Assembly: GCF_014646115.1 (NCBI RefSeq)
Contig: NZ_BMMV01000002.1
Coordinates: 199,322 to 263,321 of the forward strand
Direction: 5' to 3'
DNA: 64,000 nucleotides
Origin: Streptomyces camponoticapitis
GTDB lineage: Bacteria > Actinomycetota > Actinomycetes > Streptomycetales > Streptomycetaceae
Under the pieces are notes generated by a model that was not told the DNA's origin, ran no database searches, and was given only the letters and a program-made list of their open reading frames with translations. Below are positions 33,992-42,620 of this stretch, one piece after another (within the stretch, counting starts at the first letter, position 1; each line of letters opens with the position of its first letter). A program made the position numbers and the translations under genes.

Positions 33992-34954
33992 GTGGACACC
34001 GAGGCATTGCGATCGTTCGTCCGGGCTGCCGAGCTCGGGCGGTTGCGGCAGGCCGCCGACGAACTGGGCATGACACAGCAGGGCGTCTCCAAGCGGATCG
34101 CCGCCCTGGAGCGCGCGCTGGAAGTGCGTCTGTTCACCCGTACGGCCCGAGGGGTCGAGCTGACGCTCGACGGTCAGGCGTTCCTCCCGCACGCGCGGAG
34201 CATCGTCGCCGGTGTCGAGCGCGCCGTCGCCGCGGTCAGACCGGGCTCCCGGGCCCTTCGGATCGACGTGCTCGGTCTGCGAAGCGCACAGGCGGTCGTG
34301 CTGCACGACTACTGGCGCTCGCATCCCGAGACCGATCTCGACGTGGTGACCCTCAGGGTCAGCGACCCGCGCGTGGCGGTCGCCGCCGTCGAAACGGGTG
34401 ACATCGACGCCTCGTTCCGTACCGTCACCGACCCGGCCGTACTGCCGGCCGACGTGCGGATGATCCCCGCGTTCGACTCCCCGCTGGAACTTCTCGTCGG
34501 TCCGGGGCACCCGCTCGCCTCGGCGCGCCGGCTGACACCGACGGAGCTGCGCAAGCACCGGATCTGGGTGCCGGGCATCGAACCCGGAAGCGAATGGGCG
34601 GAGTTCTACGATCAGCTGGCGACCGACTTCGACCTGCGGATCGACGCGGCGGGTCCGCACTTCGGCGACGAAGTACTCCTCGACACCCTCGCGGACTCCT
34701 CGGACGTGGCCACCCTCGTCGGGGCGCGGGACCGGTACATCTGGCCGCCCACCCACGACCTGCGCCGCATCCCCGTCGAGAATCCGACCCTCGCGTACCC
34801 GCTCTCGCTCATCCTCCCCCGCACGAATCCACATCCGGGGCTCCGTCGCGTCGTCGCCCACCTCGGAAGCCTCGCCGGACTCCCCGAGCCGGTCTGGCTC
34901 CCGTCCTGGGCGACGGAGCAACGACGCGGCCACACCGCGTCCCGGTCCCGATGA
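33992..34954 (+). CDS. LysR-family transcriptional regulator
   Basis: 320 aa from the GTG at 33992 (VDTEALRSFVRAAELG), the usual LysR beginning; GTG 33986 is an alternative and the longer frame from 33905 adds a non-family extension. The HTH reads LRQAADELGMTQQGVSKRIAALE. The effector domain has DASFRTVTDPAV and LLVGPGHPLASARRL. It is divergent from the hydrolase-tetR operon, and a hexapeptide-type acetyltransferase gene follows 56 nt downstream, so one of these is the likely target. A CAACCATTGGTTG dyad precedes it. Confidence 0.85.
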   Translation: MDTEALRSFVRAAELGRLRQAADELGMTQQGVSKRIAALERALEVRLFTRTARGVELTLDGQAFLPHARSIVAGVERAVAAVRPGSRALRIDVLGLRSAQAVVLHDYWRSHPETDLDVVTLRVSDPRVAVAAVETGDIDASFRTVTDPAVLPADVRMIPAFDSPLELLVGPGHPLASARRLTPTELRKHRIWVPGIEPGSEWAEFYDQLATDFDLRIDAAGPHFGDEVLLDTLADSSDVATLVGARDRYIWPPTHDLRRIPVENPTLAYPLSLILPRTNPHPGLRRVVAHLGSLAGLPEPVWLPSWATEQRRGHTASRSR

Positions 34955-35010
34955 CGCCGGCTCGCCCTCGGGCCGGTTCGGTCACCCGTACACCAGAAAG
35001 GGATCGTGGC

Positions 35011-35553
35011 ATGTCCAGCGACCGTCTCATGCGCATCCACAGCGCAGAGTTCAGAGCCATGGCAGAGAGAGTCCTGCGGGTCACGGAACTCACCTCGCGC
35101 CTGAACGTCCTGCCCTTCGACGACGAAGCTGGCAAGGCGGCACTGTTCGAACAGATCCTCGGCAAGCCACTGCCGCCGGGGGTCACGATCTATCCGCCCT
35201 TCTTCACGGAGCACGGCCTCAACCTCGACCTCTCCGAGCGCGTGTTCATCAACCAGAACTGCACGTTCCTGGACTACGCCGGTATCCGGCTCGGCGAGCG
35301 CGTGATGGTGGGCCCGAAGGTCACGTTCATCACCGGCGGGCATCCGGTCGATCCCGAGGAGCGGCGGCTCTACCTCACCGGCGCGCCCATCGACGTGGCG
35401 GAGAACGTGTGGATCGGTGCCGGTGCCACGATCCTGCCCGGCGTCAGCATCGGCCGTGACGCGGTGGTCGCCGCGGGCGCCGTCGTGGCCGACGACGTCC
35501 CGCCGGCCAGCCTGGTGACGGGCACCAAGGCGACCGTGCGCCGACAGTGGTGA
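35011..35553 (+). CDS. Hexapeptide-repeat (left-handed beta-helix) sugar O-acetyltransferase
   Basis: 180 aa of the maltose/nodulation acetyltransferase type. The N-terminal Mac helix region (about 10-60) leads into hexapeptide turns with IRLGERVMVGPKVTFITGGHPVD, where the catalytic His sits, and IGAGATILPGVSIGRDAVVAAGAVV. It transfers acetyl from acetyl-CoA to a sugar hydroxyl. ATG 35011 has GAAAGGGA upstream; the frame is open further back but only inside the LysR gene. It may be co-transcribed with the LysR gene. Confidence 0.88.
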   Translation: MSSDRLMRIHSAEFRAMAERVLRVTELTSRLNVLPFDDEAGKAALFEQILGKPLPPGVTIYPPFFTEHGLNLDLSERVFINQNCTFLDYAGIRLGERVMVGPKVTFITGGHPVDPEERRLYLTGAPIDVAENVWIGAGATILPGVSIGRDAVVAAGAVVADDVPPASLVTGTKATVRRQW

Positions 35554-35571
35554 GAACGACGAGCCCGGGCA

Positions 35572-35775
35572 TCAGGCGCCCGGCCGACGGTCTCCTGGAC
35601 GCTCCACCTGTGAATCAGGGCCCGGCACCATGATCAATTCATGACCGCGCTCGTCGCGCACCCGGAAAGGCGGTGAATGAGGCGGTCCCAGTACCTCGAC
35701 GACCTCCATCACCCGGTCCTGCTCGCCAACGATCCGCCCGTGAACCACGAGCCTGTCACCCTTGTCCGCTTCCAT
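35572..35775 (-). CDS. DUF1918-family small protein
   Basis: 67 aa, essentially one small beta-barrel: KGDRLVVHGRIVGEQDRVMEVVEV, then PPFRVRDERGHELIMVPGPDSQVE, the recognised DUF1918 pattern. Function is unknown. Members are common in actinomycetes and often sit near stress genes. It follows the DUF1059 gene by 17 nt on the minus strand and is probably co-transcribed with it. Confidence 0.85.
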   Translation of the reverse strand: MEADKGDRLVVHGRIVGEQDRVMEVVEVLGPPHSPPFRVRDERGHELIMVPGPDSQVERPGDRRPGA

Positions 35776-35792
35776 GAATCCGCCCTTCGGTC

Positions 35793-35984
35793 TCAGGCGT
35801 GCTGAGGGACCTCGTCCTTCAGCGTGGACCGGATCTGCTCGCGCAGCTCGGGCCCGTCCGCGTGTCCGTGCACGCTCACCGCGTGATCACCGGCGGCGCG
35901 GACCACTTCCTCTTCCTCACCGGAGATCGTGAGCGTGCACTTGCTGTCGCTCGGGAAATCCCTGCAGTCAGCTACTTTGCGCAT
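35793..35984 (-). CDS. DUF1059-family small protein
   Basis: 63 aa from ATG 35984, with GGAGG upstream. MRKVADCRDFPSDSKCTLTISGEEEEVV shows the family's conserved Cys pair in a compact alpha/beta fold. Function is unknown. Longer in-frame extensions through the region of the divergent LysR gene lack any family resemblance. It heads a two-gene minus-strand unit with the DUF1918 gene and is divergent from the LysR gene at 36196. Confidence 0.85.
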   Translation of the reverse strand: MRKVADCRDFPSDSKCTLTISGEEEEVVRAAGDHAVSVHGHADGPELREQIRSTLKDEVPQHA

Positions 35985-36195
35985 GACTCGCCTCCTCCCT
36001 TCCAGTGTCCGCCCGTCGCCGGGCATACGCGACTGTCGCCGCGTCGCAGGGCAGGGCCGACCGGTCCGAGGGACCTCCGGGGGCGTACACCGCCATACGG
36101 GCCCTCGGGCGCGCACGCCCGGCGTACGCCCCGTAGCAGCTGTTGGTCTGGACCTGACTATTGCCCTCGAACGGGCCGAAGTCCAAGCTCGCCTC

Positions 36196-37188
36196 ATGGA
36201 GCTGGAGTTGCGGCATCTCAAGACGATCCGTGCCATAGCCGACGCGGGCAGCCTCACCAAGGCCGCGTCCGTGCTGGGCCTCGCCCAGCCGGCCCTCAGC
36301 GCGCAGTTGAAGCGGATCGAAAGCGCCCTGGGCGGGCGGCTGTTCGAGCGTGGACGGCAGGGCGTACGTACGACACCCCTCGGTGAGCTCGTGCTGGCCC
36401 GCGCCCGGATCGTGCTGCCCGCGGTCACCGAACTCCAGCAGGACGCCGTCCGGTTCGCCCGCACCCCGGAGGAGACCCGCCGCTTCCGTCTCGGCGGCAC
36501 CCACGGCCCCCTTCTCGGCGGGCTCGTGGACCGGCTCGTCACCGCCCACCCGGGCATCCCCGTCACCACGTACACCTCCTGGTCCGAACGGGAGATCGCC
36601 GCGTCGGTCGCCGAAGGGCGGATCGACTACGCCCTGATCGGCTCCTGCGGAGCGAGCCGCCCACCCGCGGGCGAGCGGCTGGAGTGGCGCGAAATCGCCA
36701 GCGACCCCGTCTTCGTGATGCTCGCCGCCGCCCACCCGCTGGCAGGCCGCCAGGAAATCGGCCTCGCCGAGCTCGCCGACGAGGCGTGGGCCGACGTACC
36801 GGGCGACGGCTGTTTCGCCGACTGCTTCACCGCCGCCTGCGCCCGCGCCGGCTTCACCCCCACCAGCGTGTACGAGACGGACACCGCCTCCTGCGTCCAT
36901 CTCGTCCAGGTCGGCCGCGCTGTCGGACTCTGCCGCGCCACCTTCCCCAACACCGCCGGACTGGTGACCAGACCCCTGGCCGGCACCCCGCTCAGCTGGC
37001 GGCACCTGCTCGGCTGGCACCCGGCCTCGCGGGCGGCCGACAGCGTGCCCGCCGTCTTCGAGCAGGCACGCGCCGCGCACGCGGAGGCCGCGGCACGCAG
37101 CGAGAGCTACGCCGACTGGCTCGACGGCGGGCACGGCCCCCTCGCCTCGCTGCCGCCCGGCAGCCTCCACGCCGGGCGGCCGTCGTAG
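36196..37188 (+). CDS. LysR-family transcriptional regulator
   Basis: 330 aa from ATG 36196 (MELELRHLKTIRAIADAGSLTKAASVLGLAQPALSAQLKRIE). The HTH begins within the first 10 residues, which fixes the start although the frame is open further upstream. The effector domain follows with FVMLAAAHPLAGR, and Cys residues cluster around CFADCFTAAC. The gene for a secreted streptogrisin-type protease lies 143 nt downstream on the same strand. Targets are unknown; the protease and the DUF1059-DUF1918 pair are candidates by position. Confidence 0.87.
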   Translation: MELELRHLKTIRAIADAGSLTKAASVLGLAQPALSAQLKRIESALGGRLFERGRQGVRTTPLGELVLARARIVLPAVTELQQDAVRFARTPEETRRFRLGGTHGPLLGGLVDRLVTAHPGIPVTTYTSWSEREIAASVAEGRIDYALIGSCGASRPPAGERLEWREIASDPVFVMLAAAHPLAGRQEIGLAELADEAWADVPGDGCFADCFTAACARAGFTPTSVYETDTASCVHLVQVGRAVGLCRATFPNTAGLVTRPLAGTPLSWRHLLGWHPASRAADSVPAVFEQARAAHAEAAARSESYADWLDGGHGPLASLPPGSLHAGRPS

Positions 37189-37331
37189 AGACACGGCCGG
37201 GGACCCGGGGCGTCATCCATAACGCCAGGCAGAGGGAGAACTGGCATCTTATGAACGGCGGTTGACCACTCCTACGGTTTCGGTGCTTCCCCGCCCGCAC
37301 CTCCACCTCACCGAAACCGAGGAGACTCCCC

Positions 37332-38708
37332 ATGCTCCACAGACACGCCGCGAGCGCGTGCGCCGCGCTCGCGGCCGTCGGCGCACTCCTGCTGGCCGGC
37401 CTGCCGGGCACGGCGTCCGCCACGACCACCAGGTCCGCCGCCACCCCCCGCCCGGCGGCCGACACCCTGGCCGCCGCCGAGGCTTCCCCCGCCCTGCTGT
37501 CGGCGATGCGGCGCGACCTCGGCCTCACCCAGGCGCAGGCCCGCCACCGGCTGGCCAACGAGGCGGAGGCCGGCGCGACCGCCGGCCGGCTCGGACTCGA
37601 ACTCGGCGAGGCGTACGCCGGTGCCTGGGTCCAGGGCGCCGAATCCGCCCGGCTCACGGTCGCCACGACCGACCCCGCCGACGTCCCGGCCATCGAGGCC
37701 GCCGGCGCCGTCGCCACCGTCGTACCGCACCCCCTCGCCGCACTCGAATCGGCGATGAGAACTCTCGACCGGGCCGCCGCCCGGACCGGGGCGGCCGACG
37801 CACCCGTCCGGTACGTCGACGTCCCCACGAACGCCGTCGTCGTCCAGGCCGTCCGGCCCGCCGCCGCACACGACCTCATCCGCGCCGCCGGGATCGACCG
37901 CGACCTCGTCCGCGTCGAGACATCGGCCGACCGGCCGCGCGCGCTCCACGACATCCGGGGCGGCGACGCGTACTACATGAACGGCGGCGGACGCTGCTCC
38001 GTCGGCTTCGCCGTCACCAGGGGAACCCAGCAGGGCTTCGCCACCGCGGGCCACTGCGGCCGCCCCGGCACCACGACCAGCGGCTACAACCAGGTCGCAC
38101 AGGGGTCCTTCCAGGCCTCCACCTTCCCCGGCCGGGACACCGCCTGGGTCGCCACCAACACGAGCTGGACAGCCACCCCGTACGTCAAGGGCCAAGGCGG
38201 CGCCAACGTCCAGGTCACCGGGTCCACCCAGGCACCGGTCGGCGCGTCGGTCTGCCGGTCCGGCTCCACCACCGGCTGGCACTGCGGCGTCGTCCAGCAG
38301 CACAACACCAGCGTCACCTACCCCGAAGGCACCATCTCCGGCGTGACCCGCACCACCGTCTGCGCCGAACCGGGCGACTCCGGCGGGTCGTTCATCTCCG
38401 GCAGCCAGGCCCAGGGCGTCACCTCCGGCGGCTCCGGCAACTGCTCGTCCGGCGGCACGACCTTCTACCAGCCCATCAACCCGCTGCTTCAGGCGTACGC
38501 CCTGACTCTCAGGACCACCACAGGGCCCGGCGACCCGGGGGACCCCGGCGACCCCGGTGAGCCGGGCGGAACATGGGCGGCCGGCACCGTCTACGCGGCG
38601 GGTGCCCAGGTCACCTACGGTGGCGCCACCTACCGCTGCCTCCAGGCCCACCAGGCACAGCCCGGCTGGCAGCCCCCGAACGTCCCCGCGCTCTGGCAGC
38701 GCCTGTGA
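37332..38708 (+). CDS. Secreted streptogrisin-type serine protease (S1E) with chitin-binding tail
   Basis: 458 aa prepro-enzyme. Signal 1-30, an alpha-lytic-type propeptide (about 45-205), then the mature chymotrypsin-like domain from about DIRGGDAYY. The triad is visible: His241 in TAGHCG, Asp269 in GRDTAWV, and Ser350 in GDSGGS, with three Cys pairs. A GDP-repeat linker (about 394-410) leads to a CBM5/12-like chitin-binding domain (TVYAAGAQVTYGGATYRCLQAHQAQ...). The family's proteases self-cleave from the propeptide after export. The tail should anchor the enzyme to chitin, resembling streptogrisin C. Confidence 0.92.
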   Translation: MLHRHAASACAALAAVGALLLAGLPGTASATTTRSAATPRPAADTLAAAEASPALLSAMRRDLGLTQAQARHRLANEAEAGATAGRLGLELGEAYAGAWVQGAESARLTVATTDPADVPAIEAAGAVATVVPHPLAALESAMRTLDRAAARTGAADAPVRYVDVPTNAVVVQAVRPAAAHDLIRAAGIDRDLVRVETSADRPRALHDIRGGDAYYMNGGGRCSVGFAVTRGTQQGFATAGHCGRPGTTTSGYNQVAQGSFQASTFPGRDTAWVATNTSWTATPYVKGQGGANVQVTGSTQAPVGASVCRSGSTTGWHCGVVQQHNTSVTYPEGTISGVTRTTVCAEPGDSGGSFISGSQAQGVTSGGSGNCSSGGTTFYQPINPLLQAYALTLRTTTGPGDPGDPGDPGEPGGTWAAGTVYAAGAQVTYGGATYRCLQAHQAQPGWQPPNVPALWQRL

Positions 38709-38775
38709 AGCGAGGCATCGCACCAATCGGTCGGGCCCGGTGTTTCAGCCCGCGTCGAGCGGCAACACGAACCTC

Positions 38776-39222
38776 ATGACTGAGGACAGCGAAGCCAAAA
38801 GGAACGCGAACGGTACGGCGGCGAAGCTCGGCGCGAGCAAGGCCGCCGCCTCCAAGGCGCGGCAGACCAGCAGCAACGCCGCGAGCCGTGCCAAGACGGA
38901 CTCGGCGGTCGCAGCCTCGAAGGCCAAGTCATCTGTGCGGGCCGCCGAGAAGTCCGCCGAAGCGGGTGTGCGGTCGGCCGGCGAGGCGACGAAGCGCGCG
39001 GCCACCGCCGGCTGGGAAAGCAGCCGGCAGGCCGTGGTGTCGACGGCGGGCAAGGCGGCCTCCACGGCCACCACCGCGTGGACGGTCGTCAAGCACCGCA
39101 AGGCGATCGCGGCGGGAGCCGCCGCCGGTGTCGTCGGCCTGGCCGGCGGGGCCTTCGCCCTCGGGCGGCAGACCGCCAAGCCGCGGGGCCGGCTCGCCAG
39201 GATGACCGGAGGCCGGATCTGA
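38776..39222 (+). CDS. Ala/Lys-rich helical protein with one membrane segment
   Basis: 148 aa. The first 100 residues are Ala/Lys/Ser-rich with an alpha-helical, phasin- or LEA-like repeat pattern (SKAAASKARQ, AASKAKSSVRAAEKSAE). A hydrophobic segment follows (AIAAGAAAGVVGLAGGAFALG), and then a basic tail. No catalytic motif is visible. Composition and the nearby csbD, DUF3618 and DUF2382 genes point to a stress or envelope role; phasin similarity is compositional only. A strong hairpin follows. Confidence 0.6.
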   Translation: MTEDSEAKRNANGTAAKLGASKAAASKARQTSSNAASRAKTDSAVAASKAKSSVRAAEKSAEAGVRSAGEATKRAATAGWESSRQAVVSTAGKAASTATTAWTVVKHRKAIAAGAAAGVVGLAGGAFALGRQTAKPRGRLARMTGGRI

Positions 39223-39251
39223 CAGACCTCCGACAGACCCGACAGCTTCAC

Positions 39252-39289
39252 CACGAAAGGACCGACGGACTGCCGTCGGTCCTTTCGTG
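39252..39289 (+). terminator. 17-bp perfect hairpin terminator
   Basis: Arms 39252-39268 and 39273-39289 match perfectly around a 4-nt ACTG loop, 30 nt after the stop of the Ala/Lys-rich protein gene. Confidence 0.85.
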
Positions 39290-39437
39290 CGTCTGTCCGT
39301 GTCTGTCCGCCCGGCAGTGACCCGGGGCCCCGGCCAAGGGCCGTGTCACCCGCTCGGGCGCTCCCCGAAACCGTACGATCAGACCCGTTATGCGGTGATC
39401 ACACCATCACCGCCCCTTTCGGTCCCTGGATGGCACG

Positions 39438-40067
39438 ATGTGCTGGAGCGCCACCGCCGACCTCACCGCGGGCGTCTGTATCAGCGTGATCGGTGCGGTC
39501 TGTGTCGCGCGCGTACGCCGGGCCCGCGATCTCCCGCTCGCCGCGCTGCCCCTGCTCCTGGGCGCCCATCAGATCGTCGAGGCCGTCGTATGGAACTCGG
39601 GCGGCGGCGCGGGGCCCGCCACCACCGCCTGGGCCGTCATCGCGATACCACTGCTGGCGCTCTGGATCCCGCTGGCCGTACTGGTGGCCTCGCCACCGGG
39701 GTCCCGCGGACGGCTGGCCCTGCCCATCGTCTCCGGTGCCGCCACCTCGGCCGCGCTCTCCTACTACCTGGCCACCCGCGAGGTGACGGCCGACATCCGC
39801 GGCCACACCATCGGATACGCCGTCCACCTGCCACAGCCGGAGATCGCCGTGGCCGGCTACCTCCTCGCGACGATCGGCGCCCTGCTGCTGGCCGCCGACC
39901 GGACGGTGCGGCTGCTCGGCGTCCTGGTCGCCGTCGGGGCGGTGATCTGCGCGGTGATCTGGCGGATGCAGTGGGTCTCGACCTGGTGCGCCTTCGCCGC
40001 GCTCGCCTCACTCGTCATGCTGGGCTGGGCCTGGCGGCGTACGGGAGCGCCCGGCCCGGCGGCCTGA
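39438..40067 (+). CDS. Polytopic membrane protein, DUF6629-like
   Basis: 209 aa with about six hydrophobic helices. It begins MCWSATADLTAG and has LGAHQIVEAVVW between helices 2 and 3, features I associate with the DUF6629 membrane family. A conserved His-Gln-Glu in that loop may be functional. No transporter or enzyme signature is visible. ATG 39438 lacks a strong ribosome binding site. It converges with the methyltransferase gene 12 nt away. Confidence 0.75.
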   Translation: MCWSATADLTAGVCISVIGAVCVARVRRARDLPLAALPLLLGAHQIVEAVVWNSGGGAGPATTAWAVIAIPLLALWIPLAVLVASPPGSRGRLALPIVSGAATSAALSYYLATREVTADIRGHTIGYAVHLPQPEIAVAGYLLATIGALLLAADRTVRLLGVLVAVGAVICAVIWRMQWVSTWCAFAALASLVMLGWAWRRTGAPGPAA

Positions 40068-40079
40068 TGCCCCGGCCGG

Positions 40080-40847
40080 TCACGGCCGGTGCGCGACCAC
40101 CAGGCGACAGCGCGGGCTTCCGTCCGGCAGCCGCCCCAGGCCGTCGAGCGCGACGAGATCCACCTCGAAGCCCGTACGCGTCAACTCGTCCACCACATCG
40201 GCGAGCCGGAAGGTGCGGTAGTACATGACGAACGGCGGATGCCACATCGCGTTGCGCGCCCGCATCGCCGCGTCGAAGCCCCAGAGCGTCCAGTACAGCC
40301 GCGAACCCACGCGCGGCGGCGCGGGCACCGGAAAGACGAAGGCGCCCCCGGGCCGCAGGACTTCACGCACCCGTGTGAAGAGCGCGGGACGCTCGGACGG
40401 CAGGAAGTGGCCGAACGCGCCGAAGCTCACGGCCACGTCGAAGGCGGCGCGGAAGGGGAGGGCACGGGCGTCGGCCCGTACGAAGTCGACGGCGGGCCCG
40501 CCGGAACCGTCCTCCCGCGAACCGCCCCCGCCCGCCCCGTCCTTGGGCAGCACGGCGGACCTGGCGGTGGCGAGCATGCCGGCGCTGAAGTCGACACCGG
40601 TGACCCGCTCGACGCACACCTCCCGCAGGACGTCCACACCGGCTCCGGTGCCGCAGCAGATGTCCAGCCCGGCGCGGAAGGGGCCGAGGTGCCCGAGGGC
40701 GTCGGCCACGGCGTCCAGCACGCGGTCCGGAGTACGGAAGGGGGTCAGGTCGAACTTCGGCGCGAGCAGGTCGTAGCCGCGCTCGGTCGACGAGAGCGCC
40801 TGCACGGTCAGTTCGCGGAGGGTCGGGCCCTGTGGGGTGAACATCAC
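40080..40847 (-). CDS. Class I SAM-dependent methyltransferase
   Basis: 255 aa. The SAM site is LDICCGTGAGVDVL, with the acidic residue in GVDFSAGML and DARALPFRAAFDVAVSFGAFGHF as motifs II-III. RPGGAFVFPVPAPP and YRTFRLADVVDELTRTGFEVDLVALDGL complete the fold. The acceptor is unknown and no biosynthetic cluster surrounds it. The ATG at 40847 begins the predicted protein, which is transcribed toward the membrane-protein gene. Confidence 0.87.
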   Translation of the reverse strand: MMFTPQGPTLRELTVQALSSTERGYDLLAPKFDLTPFRTPDRVLDAVADALGHLGPFRAGLDICCGTGAGVDVLREVCVERVTGVDFSAGMLATARSAVLPKDGAGGGGSREDGSGGPAVDFVRADARALPFRAAFDVAVSFGAFGHFLPSERPALFTRVREVLRPGGAFVFPVPAPPRVGSRLYWTLWGFDAAMRARNAMWHPPFVMYYRTFRLADVVDELTRTGFEVDLVALDGLGRLPDGSPRCRLVVAHRP

Positions 40848-41122
40848 CTCTCACCCTACCGACAGATTCGACACGCGAGGCGGGGAGGGGACATTCACGG
40901 ACGCTTCCCTCTCCCGGAGGACATAATGCGGCTCGCGGCGCGCTGTCACTGCCCTGTGCGGGTGTTGTCGGGCGTCACGCTTGATCGTTTCTGTGGTCTG
41001 GAAGCGAGGAGACGTGTAGCGTCAGTTTTAGCTGTCGTGGTTCCGAAGTACTTTGTCGCCCGTGATCACAGTCGCGGGCGATTCGGCTGTTCAACGTCTC
41101 TGAGGACCAGGGCGATCACCTC

Positions 41123-41147
41123 CGGTTCCCGCACGGTGCGGGGACCG
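41123..41147 (+). promoter_or_regulatory. 5'-UTR hairpin of the cold-shock gene
   Basis: An 11-bp stem with one G-U pair and a 3-nt loop ends 14 nt before the GGAGGA ribosome binding site (41161-41166) of the cold-shock gene. The 322 bp between 40847 and 41170 hold no gene. They are less GC-rich in the middle (about 41000-41060) and probably hold the promoter and a long leader. Confidence 0.55.
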
Positions 41148-41169
41148 TTATGAGTCCTTTGGAGGACAC

Positions 41170-41373
41170 ATGGCCAGCGGTACCGTCAAGTGGTTCAACT
41201 CGGAAAAAGGCTTCGGATTCATTGAGCAGGACGGTGGAGGCCCCGACGTCTTCGCCCACTACTCCAACATCGCCACCCAGGGCTTCCGTGAGCTCCAGGA
41301 GGGCCAGAAGGTGACCTTCGAGGTCACGCAGGGTCAGAAGGGCCCCCAGGCGGAGAACATCGTCCCCGCCTAG
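41170..41373 (+). CDS. Cold-shock protein (CspA family)
   Basis: 67 aa single cold-shock domain. RNP1 is KGFGFIE and RNP2 is [15 protein letters not shown] opens the domain. It binds single-stranded RNA and DNA and melts RNA structure at low temperature or under stress. The ribosome binding site TTTGGAGGA is strong and the leader is long, as is usual for csp genes. A 15-bp hairpin terminator lies 34 nt downstream. Confidence 0.95.
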   Translation: MASGTVKWFNSEKGFGFIEQDGGGPDVFAHYSNIATQGFRELQEGQKVTFEVTQGQKGPQAENIVPA

Positions 41374-41407
41374 GACACCTCAGCCCAGGGACACGTCCGT
41401 GTGTCCG

Positions 41408-41441
41408 CCAGTGCCCCGGCAGCGTCCTGCCGGGGCACTGG
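41408..41441. terminator. 15-bp perfect hairpin after the cold-shock gene
   Basis: Arms 41408-41422 and 41427-41441 are perfectly complementary with a CGTC loop. It lies between the converging cold-shock and PRC-barrel genes and probably works in both directions. Confidence 0.85.
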
Positions 41442-41455
41442 TGCGTGGCGGGGTA

Positions 41456-41809
41456 TCAGGAAGTGGTGACCAAAGAGGAGTAATAGGTGCTCAGACCACC
41501 GAGGTACACCGGGTCCCTGGTGTCGTGATCGCGCTCGAACACCGGAGCGCCCTTCACGGTCGACTTCGTACAGGCGACGCGAATCACCCGCGCGGCCGGA
41601 TCGATCGAGGTCACCAGCCCCGCGGGAATGACGAGACTCTTTCCGAAGACCCACATCCCGGTGTCCACCACCAGGTGTTCGAACGGTGAGCCCTCGGACT
41701 GTCTGTCCACGCTGCCCACCGTCCCGTCGGTCGCATGGACGCTGTAACCGGTGAGGTCCATACCCGGCACATGGCCCGACTCGACAGCGAATACCCACAT
41801 GTCACCCAT
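41456..41809 (-). CDS. PRC-barrel domain protein
   Basis: 117 aa from ATG 41809. TGYSVHATDGTVGSVDR and HLVVDTGMWVFGKSLVIPAGLV fit a single PRC-barrel (photosynthetic reaction centre H-subunit-like) domain, followed by a CTKSTVKGAP segment and a tail ending in YYSSLV. The start at 41896 would add an unrelated low-complexity extension. PRC barrels mediate protein association; another one is in the DUF2382 protein at 48391. Likely a stress or envelope role. Confidence 0.8.
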   Translation of the reverse strand: MGDMWVFAVESGHVPGMDLTGYSVHATDGTVGSVDRQSEGSPFEHLVVDTGMWVFGKSLVIPAGLVTSIDPAARVIRVACTKSTVKGAPVFERDHDTRDPVYLGGLSTYYSSLVTTS

Positions 41810-42011
41810 CCCGGCCCTCACTCTCTTTTCGACTGTCGCGGCGGGATCACCGCTCGAAGTGCACTTGCCCCCCGCGCCCACCCAGCAACCACGCATGGTT
41901 CAGCAAGGTGTTACCTGACGGTCGGCTTCGGGATGGACACGCCGGCGGAAGTACCATCGCGGACAACCGGGGGACGCCACGCAGACGTCATCCAGAGGAA
42001 GTGAGCCATTC

Positions 42012-42620
42012 ATGTCCGGCACCGCCGTCAACGAGTTCACGAGCGTCCAGTCACAGTACGAGGCCCAGGTCGCTGCCGACCTGGAGCGCAACGCGTCGGA
42101 GCGAAAACGCCTCCGCGGTGAGATCGACTCGCTTCAGGGCCAGTTGGAGAGGCTGGAGCGGGACCACTCCCTGCTGCTCGGCGTACAGCGGGTGTTCGCC
42201 GACGGCGCCGGGTCCGACGCCGCGCGGAGCCCGAAGGTGCCGGGACCGCGGACGGCGAAGCGCCCCGCGAAGGCATCGGCCGGCTCCGGCAAGGTGGGGA
42301 AGCGGGCCAAGGCCCCGGCCAAGGCCCCGGCCAAAGCCCGTGCCAAGGCATCCGGAGGCGCCGCGGCGGCCGAGAAGCAGCCCAGTCTCGCCCGGTTGGT
42401 GGGCACCCTGCTGGCCGCGCACGGCGAGCCGCGCTCGGCGGCGGAGCTCGCGGCCGAACTGGCCGCGGACCACCCGGCGCGCAACTCCAACGTCAACGTC
42501 GTACGGAACGCGCTGGAACAGCTCGTCGCCAAGTCCGAGGCCCACCGCACCAAGCAGCAGAAGTCCGTCTTCTACTCCCACGCGGTACGGGACCACGCCA
42601 CGGCCCCGGCTGAGGACTGA
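42012..42620 (+). CDS. Coiled-coil protein with histone H1-like linker and C-terminal winged-helix-like domain
   Basis: 202 aa. Residues 15-60 form a coiled coil (QVAADLERNASERKRLRGEI...). Residues 85-120 are a Lys/Ala/Pro repeat (KAPAKAPAKARAKA) like histone H1 and HupS tails. Residues 125-190 form a helical domain (LARLVGTLLAAHGEPRSAAELA...) like HARE/winged-helix modules. Such a combination suggests a nucleoid-associated protein. The basic linker would bind DNA nonspecifically. The downstream DNA on the other strand holds a decayed enolase-superfamily gene. Confidence 0.7.
   Translation: MSGTAVNEFTSVQSQYEAQVAADLERNASERKRLRGEIDSLQGQLERLERDHSLLLGVQRVFADGAGSDAARSPKVPGPRTAKRPAKASAGSGKVGKRAKAPAKAPAKARAKASGGAAAAEKQPSLARLVGTLLAAHGEPRSAAELAAELAADHPARNSNVNVVRNALEQLVAKSEAHRTKQQKSVFYSHAVRDHATAPAED

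Noticed and set aside
40080..40847. Natural-product cluster around the methyltransferases, SRPBCC protein and dioxygenase
   Set aside because: These genes are far apart and no polyketide synthase, peptide synthetase, terpene cyclase or RiPP precursor was found.
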